Shown here in pieces: positions 1-8,204 of a DNA stretch of 14,235 nucleotides. The notes below the pieces were generated by a model, which had not been told where the DNA came from, searched no databases, and saw only the letters and a program-made list of their open reading frames with translations. Location: positions 1 through 14,235 of the forward strand of contig CAZVFX010000155.1 of assembly GCA_964626565.1 (NCBI GenBank). The letters are read 5' to 3'. Position numbers and translations under genes: made by a program. Source of the stretch: CAZVFX01 sp964626565. Lineage in GTDB: Bacteria > Myxococcota_A > UBA9042 > CAIXZC01. Numbering within the stretch: the stretch's first letter is position 1; each line of letters opens with the position of its first letter.

Positions 1-1
1 A

Positions 2-3000
2 CTAGGCCCGGCCGGTGCATTTTGCGGTGGCGCTTGCGACACCTTCGACTGCCCTGATGGATACATGTGCGAAGAGGCCCAGAGCGTGGACGGTTTCTCG
101 TCGCTGCAGTGCGTTCCGGAAGCGGGGGTGTGCGCATGCCAGGAATGGATGGCCGGAGCTGCCACCGACTGCTACATCGAAACCCTGTGGGGAATCTGCC
201 AAGGTGAACGGGAGTGCACGGAATCGGGGCTGTCCGATTGCTCCGCACCAACTCCGGCTGAAGAGAGTTGTAACGGCGTAGACGACGATTGCGACGGAGA
301 GACCGACGAACAGTTGGGCGGAGACATGTGCCTGGTGGCTACCGTTTTCGGCGCCTGCCTGGGGGTCGAGGTATGCACAGGGGGCGAGCTGCTCTGCGAT
401 GGCCAGACCCCTGTCGAAGAGGAGTGCGATGGCGAGGACAACGATTGCGACGGCGAAGTGGACGAGGATTTTCCTGACTGTGACAGTGACGGTGTTGCAG
501 ATTGCATAAGTGATGACGACGATCAGGATTCGGTGCCCGACCAATTGGACAACTGCCCCTGCGATGCCAACCTCGACCAGCTCGATTTCGATTTCGACGG
601 TTCGGGAGATGTCTGCGACGAAGACGACGACAACGACACCTTCACCGATCTGGCTGACTGCGATCCCCTGGACCCGGAGGTCTTTCCCGGAGCCCTGGAA
701 GTGTGCAACGGCAAGGACGACGACTGCGACCTCCTTTGCGACGAAGGATTCGCTGATTCCGACGCTGACAAATTCGCCGACTGTGTAGACGAAGACGATG
801 ACGGCGACGGATTCATCGACCCGCTGGACTGCCTTCCCCTCGATCCCACTGCCCATCCCGGCGCTGACGAGGTGTGCGACGGGCTCGACAACGACTGTGA
901 CGATTCGGTGGACGAAGGATACCCGGACACCGATCTGGATGGCGTCGCTGATTGCATGGAGCAGGACAAGGATGCGGACGGCATTGATGACAACGATGAC
1001 AATTGCCCCGCGGTTCCCAACCCCGCACAGGAGGACCTCGATGGGGACGGCACCGGAGATCCCTGTGACGCAGATGTGGATGGCGACGGAATTCCCAACG
1101 GCCCCGACAACTGTCCGCTCCTTTTCAATCCCCAGCAGGGCGACCTCGATGGAGACGGCGAAGGCGATTTGTGCGATCTCGACCGGGACGGCGATGACTT
1201 CGACAACCCGGACGATAATTGCCCGGATCATTACAACCCCGACCAGGCCGACTTCGATGATGACGGGGCCGGCGATCAGTGCGATGACGATGACGACGGC
1301 GACGGCGCGGATGACGAAGACGACTGTGCGCCGTACGCGGCCGCAGTGCATCCGCTGGCCCAGGAGGAATGCAACGGGCTAGACGATAACTGCAACCTGC
1401 TGGTAGACGAAGGCTCCCCCGACACCGACGCTGACATGCTCTCCGACTGCGTAGACGATGACGACGATGGCGACGGTTTCGTCGATTCGGTGGACTGTCT
1501 GCCCCTGGCGCCCGCTAGTTTTCCCGGCGCGGCGGAAGCGTGCGACGGGCTGGACAACAACTGCAACGAACAGACGGACGAAGGATTCCCGGACACCGAC
1601 AACGACGGCACCGCCGATTGCATGGAAGAGGACAAGGATGGCGACGGCGTCGCCGACCCGGAAGACAACTGCCCCGCCGTCTCCAACCCCGAACAGGAAG
1701 ATGCAGACGACGATGGTGTCGGCGACGCGTGCGACGGCGACTCGGACGGCGACGGCGTGCCCGACAACGCGGACAACTGTGTTGGTGTAAAAAACCCAGC
1801 CCAGGACGACCAGGATGAGGACGGCGAAGGGGACCTTTGCGACCCCGACGCGGACGGCGATTTCGTTGACGACGGTGCAGACAACTGTGTCGGTGTAGAG
1901 AACCCGGGCCAGGAGGACCTCGATGACGACGGCCAGGGCGACTCATGCGATGACGACGATGACGGTGATTCGGTCACCGACGAAGTGGATAACTGCCCGT
2001 ACACCGGTAACGCCGGGCAGGAAGACACCGACGGCGACGGCACGGGTGACGCATGCGAAAACGACCTGGACGGCGACCTGGTTCCCGACGCGGATGATAA
2101 CTGCCCGGCAGCCGGCAACCCGTTCCAGGAAGATTGTGACGGAGATGGAGTCGGAGACGCGTGCCAGGATGACGATGACGGCGACGGTATCGCGGACGAT
2201 TCCGACAACTGCCTGTGCCTGGAAAACCCCGGGCAAGGCGATCTGGACGACGACGGCACGGGCGACCTTTGCGACCCGGAGATCGATGGCGTCGGCATCT
2301 TGAACGGCCTGGACAACTGCCCGGACCAGTTTAATCCGGGACAGGGAGATCTGGACGACGATTCGCTGGGTGACGTTTGCGACGACGACGATGATGACGA
2401 TGGCGTTCCGGATGACATCGACAACTGCGCCCTGGTGAAGAACAACCAGGACGACCTTGACCAGGACGGACAGGGCGACGCGTGCGACGATGATGACGAC
2501 GGCGATGGCGATTCCGACCTCACCGACTGTGCCCCCCTTGACTCTTCGATCCACGAGCTGGCGGCTGAGGAATGTGACGGCATCGACAACAACTGTAGCC
2601 TGGGCGTCGATGAAGGGTTCGCGGACACCGACATGGACGGCTTCAAGGATTGCGTTGACGCGGACGACGACGGCGACGGAGACCCGGACGACACTGATTG
2701 TGCCTCACTGGACCCGGCAATCCACGCCGCGGCGAGTGAAGAATGCAATTCCACCGACGACAATTGCAACGAAGAGGTGGACGAGGGGTTCGGCGTTTTG
2801 CAGTGCGGCCTGGGCGAGTGCTTCCATTCGGTGGAAGAGTGCAAAGAGGGCGAACTGCAGTTCTGTAATCCTTTCGAAGGGGCTGCACCCGAGACCTGCG
2901 ACGGCGTGGACAACGATTGCAACGGCCTGGCCGACGAACCGGGCACCGCGGGCTGCCTTATCTATTTCATGGACGAAGACTCAGACCAGTTCGGCGTCGT

Positions 3001-3369
3001 GAGCCAGTTCCAATGCCTCTGTTCAGGAGAAGCGCCCTACCTGGCGCTGACCCCCGGTGACTGCAATGACGACGCGCCCGAGGTTTTCCCCGGAGCCCCG
3101 GAGCCGTGCAACGGCGTCGACGATGACTGTGACGGCGAGGCCGACGAGACTTACTCCACCAAGGGAGAGCCGTGCGACAGCGCGGACAGCGACTTGTGCG
3201 AAAACGGCACCTACACATGTTCGGCCGATGGCTCGGGAGTGGAATGTATCAATGAGAACCCCGCCGGCATCGTAGAGGCGTGCAACGGCGACGACGACGA
3301 CTGCGACGGCGAAACCGACGAGGATTTTAGCACTAAAGACTTGCCCTGCGATGGCGCTGATGCCGATCT
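2..3369 (+). CDS. Giant MopE/TSP3 repeat protein, 5' part (start outside window, ends at assembly gap)
   Basis: The frame is open from base 2, upstream of the first ATG at 65, so the start and any signal peptide lie outside the window. The visible part (about 1122 residues) is extremely Asp- and Cys-rich. It opens with a Cys-rich stretch, then alternates two modules. One is the short MopE-like 'putative metal-binding' motif CNGxDDDCDGxxDE, first at base 270 and present 11 times before the gap. The other is the 36-residue thrombospondin type 3 (TSP3) unit, with DNCP near its middle and a Cys at its end. TSP3 units lie at 509-616, 959-1282 (three) and 1625-2485 (eight). TSP3 repeats are known to wrap Ca2+ ions; the MopE-type motif is named after a copper-binding surface protein of Methylococcus. 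From this I infer a secreted or cell-surface, Ca2+-stabilised protein. Substrate and partner are unknown. Metal binding is not shown by the sequence alone. Confidence 0.9.
959..1282 (+). repeat. Three consecutive TSP3 repeats
   Basis: Three 36-residue units (959-1066, 1067-1174, 1175-1282) with the same Cys positions (16 and 36) as the longer arrays. They are bracketed by MopE-type motifs at 878 and 1370. Confidence 0.85.
1625..2485 (+). repeat. Eight consecutive TSP3 repeats
   Basis: Seven units of 36 residues are followed by one of 35 residues (the last, with NCALVKNNQDD, lacks one residue between the DNC and DQD segments). They have the same plan as the 4705-6324 array but a more divergent consensus: N-P-x-Q-x-D where the later array has N-A-D-Q-L-D-T-D. 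Two units have DNCVGV instead of DNCP. This suggests the two arrays expanded separately. Confidence 0.88.
2954..3322 (+). repeat. Super-module copy A (other copy at 4294-4662)
   Basis: The 369-bp block at 2954-3322 and the one at 4294-4662 share one module order and identical internal spacing. Each starts GC, then F.D.D.D.FGV, F.CLC, PGDCNDDA, PGA.E.CNG, an ADE..S.K..PCD segment 63 residues in, and a closing CNGDDDDCDG..DE. The equal length in both copies indicates intragenic duplication of a whole block, not just of single repeats. Confidence 0.8.
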
Positions 3370-3524
3370 NNNNNNNNNNNNNNNNNNNNNNNNNNNNNNN
3401 NNNNNNNNNNNNNNNNNNNNNNNNNNNNNNNNNNNNNNNNNNNNNNNNNNNNNNNNNNNNNNNNNNNNNCCGACGAGGATTTTAGCACTAAAGACTTGCC
3501 CTGCGATGGCGCTGATGCCGATCT
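3315..3524 (+). repeat. Identical 55-bp direct repeats flanking the gap
   Basis: Bases 3315-3369 and 3470-3524 are identical over exactly 55 bp, encoding DEDFSTKDLPCDGADAD. The copies end and begin precisely at the N run. Their offset is 155 bp; removing 155 bp brings the two halves of the gene into the same frame and keeps the local 174-bp repeat period. The pattern fits two contig ends sharing one 55-mer of a de Bruijn graph, at a tandem repeat the assembler could not resolve. Confidence 0.85.
3370..3469. other. Scaffold gap of exactly 100 N
   Basis: One hundred consecutive N bases. A round 100 is a common placeholder for a gap of unknown size, so the true distance is not known. The reading frame on the two sides differs, which shows that 100 is not the true length if the gene is intact. 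Confidence 0.98.
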
Positions 3525-6500
3525 CTGTGCCAACGGCACCTGGACCTGCACCGGAGATGGCCTGAGCGTCGAGTGCGTCAACGAAACAGTGGAAGACATC
3601 GTCGACATTTGTAACGGCCTCGACGACGACTGCGACAACTCCATTGACGAAGATTTCAGCACCAAAGACCTCCCCTGCGATGGCGCTGATGCCGATCTTT
3701 GCGCGAACGGCACTTTTACCTGCAACGCAGATGGTTCCGGCGTTGAGTGTATCAATGAGGACCCCTCGGAAATCGTCGATATCTGCAACGGTCTCGACGA
3801 TGATTGCGACGGTGCAGTGGACGAGGATTTTCCCACCAAAGGCCTCTCCTGCGACGGTGGAGATTCCGACCAGTGCGAAAACGGCGCGCTGGTGTGCAAC
3901 GCCGGAGGAGACGCGCTGGAGTGCGGCGTGGAAGACCCGGCCAACATCGTCGAACTGTGCAACGGCGACGACGATGATTGCGACGGCACGGTGGACGAAG
4001 GATTCCCGGACACTGATGAGGACGGCATCGCAGACTGCGTGGATACCGATACCGATGCGGACGGCATAATCGACGTGGACGACAACTGCCCGCTAACTCC
4101 CAACCCGCAGCAGGAAGACCAGGACGGCAACGGTGTTGGCGACGCATGCGACGTCGACACCGATGGGGACGGTGAGGCCAACTCCACCGACTGCGGGCCC
4201 GACGACCCGGAGGTGTACCACGGGGCGCCGGAAGTTTGCGACGACAAGGACAACGACTGTGACAGCCTGCTCGATGAAGAGGGGGCGACCGGTTGCACCC
4301 TGTTCTTTAAGGATGGTGACGGCGATACGTTCGGCGTCACCGCTGACTTCAAGTGTCTGTGTGCGGCTGCAGGTTCCTACTCCACGTCCAATCCGGGAGA
4401 CTGCAACGACGACGCCCAATCTATCTATCCGGGAGCCGCCGAATCCTGCAACGGCCTGGATGATGACTGCGACGGCTCCGCCGACGAGTCGTTCAGCAGC
4501 AAGAACATGCCATGCGACGGCGCGGATTCCGATGCCTGCAAGAACGGAACACACACCTGCCTGGCCGATGGCTCCGGACTGGAATGCAGCAACGAAGATC
4601 CGGTTGATCTCGAAGAGGAGTGCAACGGAGACGACGACGACTGCGACGGAATCATCGACGAGGGTTTCCCCGATACCGATGGCGACAGCACCGCGGACTG
4701 CCTCGATGACGATGACGACGGCGACGGGATCCTGGATACCAACGATAACTGCACGCTCAATTCCAACGCGGATCAGTTGGACACCGACCTCGACCAGGAA
4801 GGAGATGCATGCGATGACGACGACGACGGCGACTCCGTCGCTGACGCTGCTGACAACTGCCCGCTGCATTCGAATCCGGACCAGGCGGACGCGGATGACG
4901 ACGGCATTGGCGACCCGTGCGACCTGGACAGCGACGGCGACGGCCTGGTAGACGAAGCAGACAACTGCCCCCTCATTGAGAATGCGGATCAACTGGACAC
5001 CGACCAGGATGACCTCGGCGACGTATGCGACGACGACGATGACGGCGATGGTGTAGTCGATGATGCCGACAACTGCCCTCTTTCGATCAACTCGGACCAG
5101 TTGGACACCGACCTTGACGGAGACGGCAACGTGTGCGACTCCGACGACGACGGCGACGGCGTGGGCGACGGTGCTGACAACTGCCCGCTGAGCGCCAACC
5201 CGGACCAGGGCGACACCGATAGCGACGACCTGGGAGACGCCTGCGACGAGGACGACGACGGCGACGGGGTCGCAGACGGCGACGACAATTGCCCGGTGAC
5301 CTCCAATGCGGACCAGGCGGACAAAGATGGCGACGCGCAGGGCGATGCCTGTGACGCAGACGACGACGGTGACGGCGTGGCCGACGCAGCCGACAACTGC
5401 CCCCTCACAGCCAACGGTGACCAACTGGACACCGACCTCGACGATCTGGGCGACGTGTGCGACGACGACGATGACGGTGACGGCGACATCGACAGCGCGG
5501 ACAACTGCCCGCTGGTGGCCAACGCAGACCAACTCGACACCGACTCCGACGGCGATGGCGACGAGTGCGACACCGACGACGATGGCGACGGTGCGCTGGA
5601 CGCGGCCGACAACTGCCCGCTGGTCGTGAACCAGGACCAGTTGGACACCGACAACGATGGCGACGGCAACCTGTGCGACGACGATGATGACGATGACGGA
5701 CTTGGGGACGACTCGGACAACTGCCCCATCAATGCCAACGCCGACCAACTGGATACCGACAGCGACGATGAGGGTAACGCCTGCGATACCGACGATGACA
5801 ACGACACGGTGCTCGACGACGATGACAACTCCCCCCTCATTCCCAATTTGCACCAACTGGACACCGATAGCGACGACGAGGGCAACCTGTGTGACGATGA
5901 TGACGACGGCGACGGCGTGGTCGACGCGGGGGACAACTGCCCCCTCCACGCCAACACCAACCAGAAGGACACCGACAACGACGACGATGGGGATGCGTGC
6001 GACACCGACGACGATAACGACGGGGTGCTTGACGACGAGGACAACTGCCAGGTGGACGTAAACGTCGATCAGGCAGACAACGACCAGGACAACTATGGCG
6101 ACGTTTGTGACACCGACGACGACAACGACGGCCGCGCGGACGCGGCGGACAACTGCCCGCTAACCGCTAATGCCGACCAACTCGACACCGACAGCGACGG
6201 TGCCGGCGATGAGTGCGATACCGACGACGACGGCGACGGGGTGCTGGATGGGGACGACAACTGCCCGCTGACGGCCAATGCAGACCAGTCGGACCTGGAC
6301 GAAAACGGCGTGGGCGACGTATGCGACACCGACGCGGACGGCGACGGGTACGAGGAGCCTGAAGACTGCAACGACGACGACGAGAACATCAACCCCGGCG
6401 TGGATGAGAAATGCGACGGCATTGACAACGACTGCAACAACCTGGTGGACGACACTTGCGACGACGATGGCGACGGCTATTGCGACGAAAACGTGGAAAT

Positions 6501-7578
6501 CGTGGGCAGCCCCGCGATATGCACCCACGGCGGCGGCGATTGCAACGACCTGAACTCCAACATCTATCCTGCCTCCAGCGAAATCTGTGACGGCATTGAC
6601 AACGACTGCGGCGGTGCGGACGAAGGATGCGACGACGATGGCGACGACTACTGTGACGGCAACATGACCGTCGTGGCCTGCCCCGAGGGAACTCCGCCGG
6701 AAGACTGCTGGTGCCCCAACGGCGGCAACGACTGCAACGACGGCAACGCCAACATCTATCCCGGAGCTGACGAGGCCTGCAACAATCTGGACGTGGACTG
6801 CGACGGGGTCGTGGACAGCGGCTGCGATGACGACGACGACGACTACTGCGACGGTGACATGATGGTTGTGAAACCGGGAGGAGCCTGGCCGTCAATCTGT
6901 CCCCTCGGCAAAGACGACTGCGACGACACCACCGAGACCATCGCACCGGGCGCGCCGGAGTACTGCAACGGCGCGGACGAGAACTGCAACCAGGTGATGG
7001 ATGAGGGTTGCGATGACGACAACGACGGCTTCTGCGACGCCAACATGAACACCGTGGGATTCCCCCTGGCGTGCCCCAGCGGCGGTGGCGATTGCAACGA
7101 TACCGACTCGGAGATCAACCCCATGGCGGACGAGAGTTGCAACGGCATCGATGACAACTGCAGCGACACCACCGACGAGGGTTGCGACGACGACAATGAC
7201 ACCTACTGCGACCACAACATGAACGTGGACGAGTGCCCTCCCGAGTTGCCGCCGGCGCAATGCTGGTGCACCGGAGGAACAGGTGACTGCAACGATGAAA
7301 ACGACGCCATCCACCCGGGGGTCACTGAGATCTGCAACGGGCTGGACGAAAACTGTAACGACGAGTTTGACGAAGGTTGCGACGACGACAACGACAACTA
7401 CTGCGACGGCACTCTTTCCGTAGTAGAATGTCCTCCCGAACTCCCAGCCGAAGATTGCTGGTGCACCGAGGGCGGAGACGACTGCGACGACACTATCTTC
7501 TCCATCAATCCCGGGGCCGCAGAACAGTGCAACGGCAAAGACGATGATTGCGATTCATTTGTGGATGAGGATTGCTAG
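3470..7578 (+). CDS. Giant MopE/TSP3 repeat protein, 3' part (continues from gap to stop codon)
   Basis: This is the C-terminal half (about 1368 residues) of the same gene. It lies in a different frame from the 5' part only because the N gap has an arbitrary length. In order it holds 58-residue modules (CNGxDDDCDG, then an STK..PCDG.D and NGT.TC stretch) and one TSP3 unit at 4042-4149. Next come a second copy of a Cys-rich super-module (4294-4662) and 15 consecutive TSP3 units (4705-6324). Six MopE-type modules of 57-66 residues follow (6457-7575). The protein ends in TAG directly after a last CNGKDDDCDSFVDE motif. I see no C-terminal hydrophobic helix, MYXO-CTERM-like tail or LPXTG-like signal. 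If the protein is anchored, the signal must be at the unseen N-terminus. The 13 MopE-type motifs here bring the total to 24. An ATG at 3496 is an internal Met codon of a homologous repeat position, not a start. Confidence 0.9.
4705..6324 (+). repeat. Fifteen perfectly phased 36-residue (108-bp) TSP3 repeats
   Basis: The 1620 bp divide exactly into 15 units of 108 bp with no insertion or deletion. The typical unit has an Asp-rich start (DDDDDGDG), DNCPL with Cys at position 16, N.DQLDTD in the second half, and G-D/N-x-C with Cys at position 36. Cys 36 is present in all 15 units. Cys 16 is Ser in unit 11 (codon at 5830). Unit 1 has DNCT and unit 13 has DNCQ instead of DNCP. A sixteenth unit begins at 6325 and breaks off after about 14 residues into a MopE-type module. 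In known TSP3 structures such repeats form an elongated Ca2+-bound 'wire' with disulphides. Confidence 0.93.
6457..7575 (+). repeat. Six C-terminal MopE-type modules, three with a CWC motif
   Basis: Modules begin at the Cys codons 6457, 6628, 6823, 7009, 7183 and 7378, with lengths of 57, 65, 62, 58, 65 and 66 residues. Each reads CDDD.D.YCD (FCD in the fourth), a variable segment, a GG.DC or DDC(N/D)D segment, an I.P segment (usually PGA/PGV), then a C(N/D)G-type motif. Modules 2, 5 and 6 carry an extra segment with CPP/CPEG and CWC (6706, 7261 and 7459 regions) that the other three lack. Confidence 0.85.
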
Positions 7579-7586
7579 AATAACGG

Positions 7587-8042
7587 CTAGTTTTCCTGCA
7601 TGAACTCGTCGTCGTACAGGCGCTCCAATCTGCCCTTGTGGGCCAGCTCTTCCGCCACCAGCGCATTCATGAGGTCCGCCAGTTCAGTGCCTTCGTAGGC
7701 CGCGGCTGATTCCGAGTAGAACTTGATCGCCCTCATCTCGGACTTGATGGCCACTACCAGCACCTCGCCCGGAGTGGACGATGGGGTAAGAGGCTTCTCT
7801 TCCAGATACTCGCCAATCTTCAGGTCCTGTCCGGGCGCGGGAGCACCGGCGCCCAGGTCAACCGGCCGGCCGGCCAACATGTCCTCGAACAACTTGACAT
7901 GCACCTCTTCTTCCGCCTGCAACTCCCGCAACAGCACCTTCGCTCCCGGGTGGGCCAGAGCCTCTGCCTGACGGCCGTAAAAGTCGCGGGCTCCCTGTTC
8001 CATTTTCAAGCCGATTTCCAGGATTTCCTTTTTTGTCGCCAT
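7587..8042 (-). CDS. Rubrerythrin-like / ferritin-like diiron protein
   Basis: This is a 151-residue cytoplasmic protein (no signal peptide) of the ferritin-like four-helix-bundle superfamily. Both halves of the dimetal site are visible. The first half has E15 (M-E-Q-G-A-R-D-F-Y) and E45..H48 (EEEVH). The second half has E102 (S-E-M-R-A-I-K-F-Y) and E132..H135 (EELAH). There is no C-terminal rubredoxin domain, so it is not a classical rubrerythrin. Related short proteins are linked to peroxide reduction or iron handling; which applies here is inference. The ATG at 8042 has a GAGGG ribosome binding site 4-5 bases upstream and a promoter at 8089-8117. Only 8 bp separate its stop codon from that of the convergent giant repeat gene. 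Confidence 0.85.
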   Translation of the reverse strand: MATKKEILEIGLKMEQGARDFYGRQAEALAHPGAKVLLRELQAEEEVHVKLFEDMLAGRPVDLGAGAPAPGQDLKIGEYLEEKPLTPSSTPGEVLVVAIKSEMRAIKFYSESAAAYEGTELADLMNALVAEELAHKGRLERLYDDEFMQEN

Positions 8043-8088
8043 ATCACCCTCGCCTGAACAATTCCATTCGCGTCAACAAAACCACGCC

Positions 8089-8117
8089 ATGATAATGAAG
8101 CCGTATCAATCTGGCAA
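8089..8117 (-). promoter_or_regulatory. Sigma70-like promoter for the rubrerythrin-like gene
   Basis: On the minus strand, TTGCCA (8112-8117) and TATCAT (8089-8094) are separated by exactly 17 bp. They lie about 45 bp upstream of the start codon at 8042. Prediction from consensus match only. Confidence 0.55.
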
Positions 8118-8140
8118 TAGTTAAGGCATCGGGCTGAATC

Positions 8141-8169
8141 TGGACAAGGGGATCAACCGCCCCTATAAT
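8141..8169 (+). promoter_or_regulatory. Strong sigma70-like promoter for the lipoprotein / flavin reductase operon
   Basis: TGGACA (8141-8146), 17 bp, then a perfect TATAAT (8164-8169). This places the transcript start near 8176, about 30 bases before the GTG at 8205. The divergent promoter for the rubrerythrin-like gene lies just upstream, so the 162-bp interval 8043-8204 is a divergent control region. Confidence 0.65.
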
Positions 8170-8204
8170 TCCAGTCGGAGGATTGAACTCTCCGGAGGAT
8201 CGAC

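Larger units (their letters stand above)
3149..3999 (+). repeat. Tandem 174-bp (58-residue) module array across the gap
   Basis: Equivalent codons after the DE of each MopE motif fall at 3149, 3323 (same as 3478 after the gap is collapsed), 3652 and 3826, each exactly 174 bp apart, and another module follows to about 3999. Each unit reads: STK, PCDG.D.D.C, NGT.TC, DG.G.EC, NE.P, then CNG.DDDCDG..DE. The units on either side of the gap are the most alike at DNA level. The 3652 unit shares a 26-bp identical stretch with them and then diverges, which points to recent duplication or gene conversion. Confidence 0.85.

Noticed and set aside
2..1351. 449-residue minus-strand reading frame, very rich in Val and Ile.
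   Set aside because: It is the antisense of the GAC/GAT-rich repeat gene (GTC/ATC read as Val/Ile). No ribosome binding site logic or family match; composition is fully explained by the sense repeats. The same applies to minus-strand frames at 1943-2554 and 4093-5949.
1276..2946. 556-residue minus-strand reading frame, rich in Ser and Pro.
   Set aside because: Another antisense shadow of the Asp/Cys-rich repeats, with repeated SPSPSSSSS-type sequence. Similar frames at 4989-6044 and 3333-4352 are rejected for the same reason.
3370..3565. Apparent frameshift and stop codon at 3563-3565 when the Ns are read through.
   Set aside because: The frame change is caused by the arbitrary 100-N length. 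Collapsing the 55-bp duplicate restores the frame, so this is not a pseudogene.
4705..6324. Regular direct repeats that could suggest a CRISPR array or minisatellite.
   Set aside because: The 108-bp period is an exact multiple of three, stays in frame, has no separate repeat/spacer structure and encodes a known protein repeat.
7575..7594. CTAG ... CTAG TTTT pattern as a terminator after the giant gene.
   Set aside because: Only a 4-bp AT/GC mixed stem formed by two stop-codon contexts; too weak to call.
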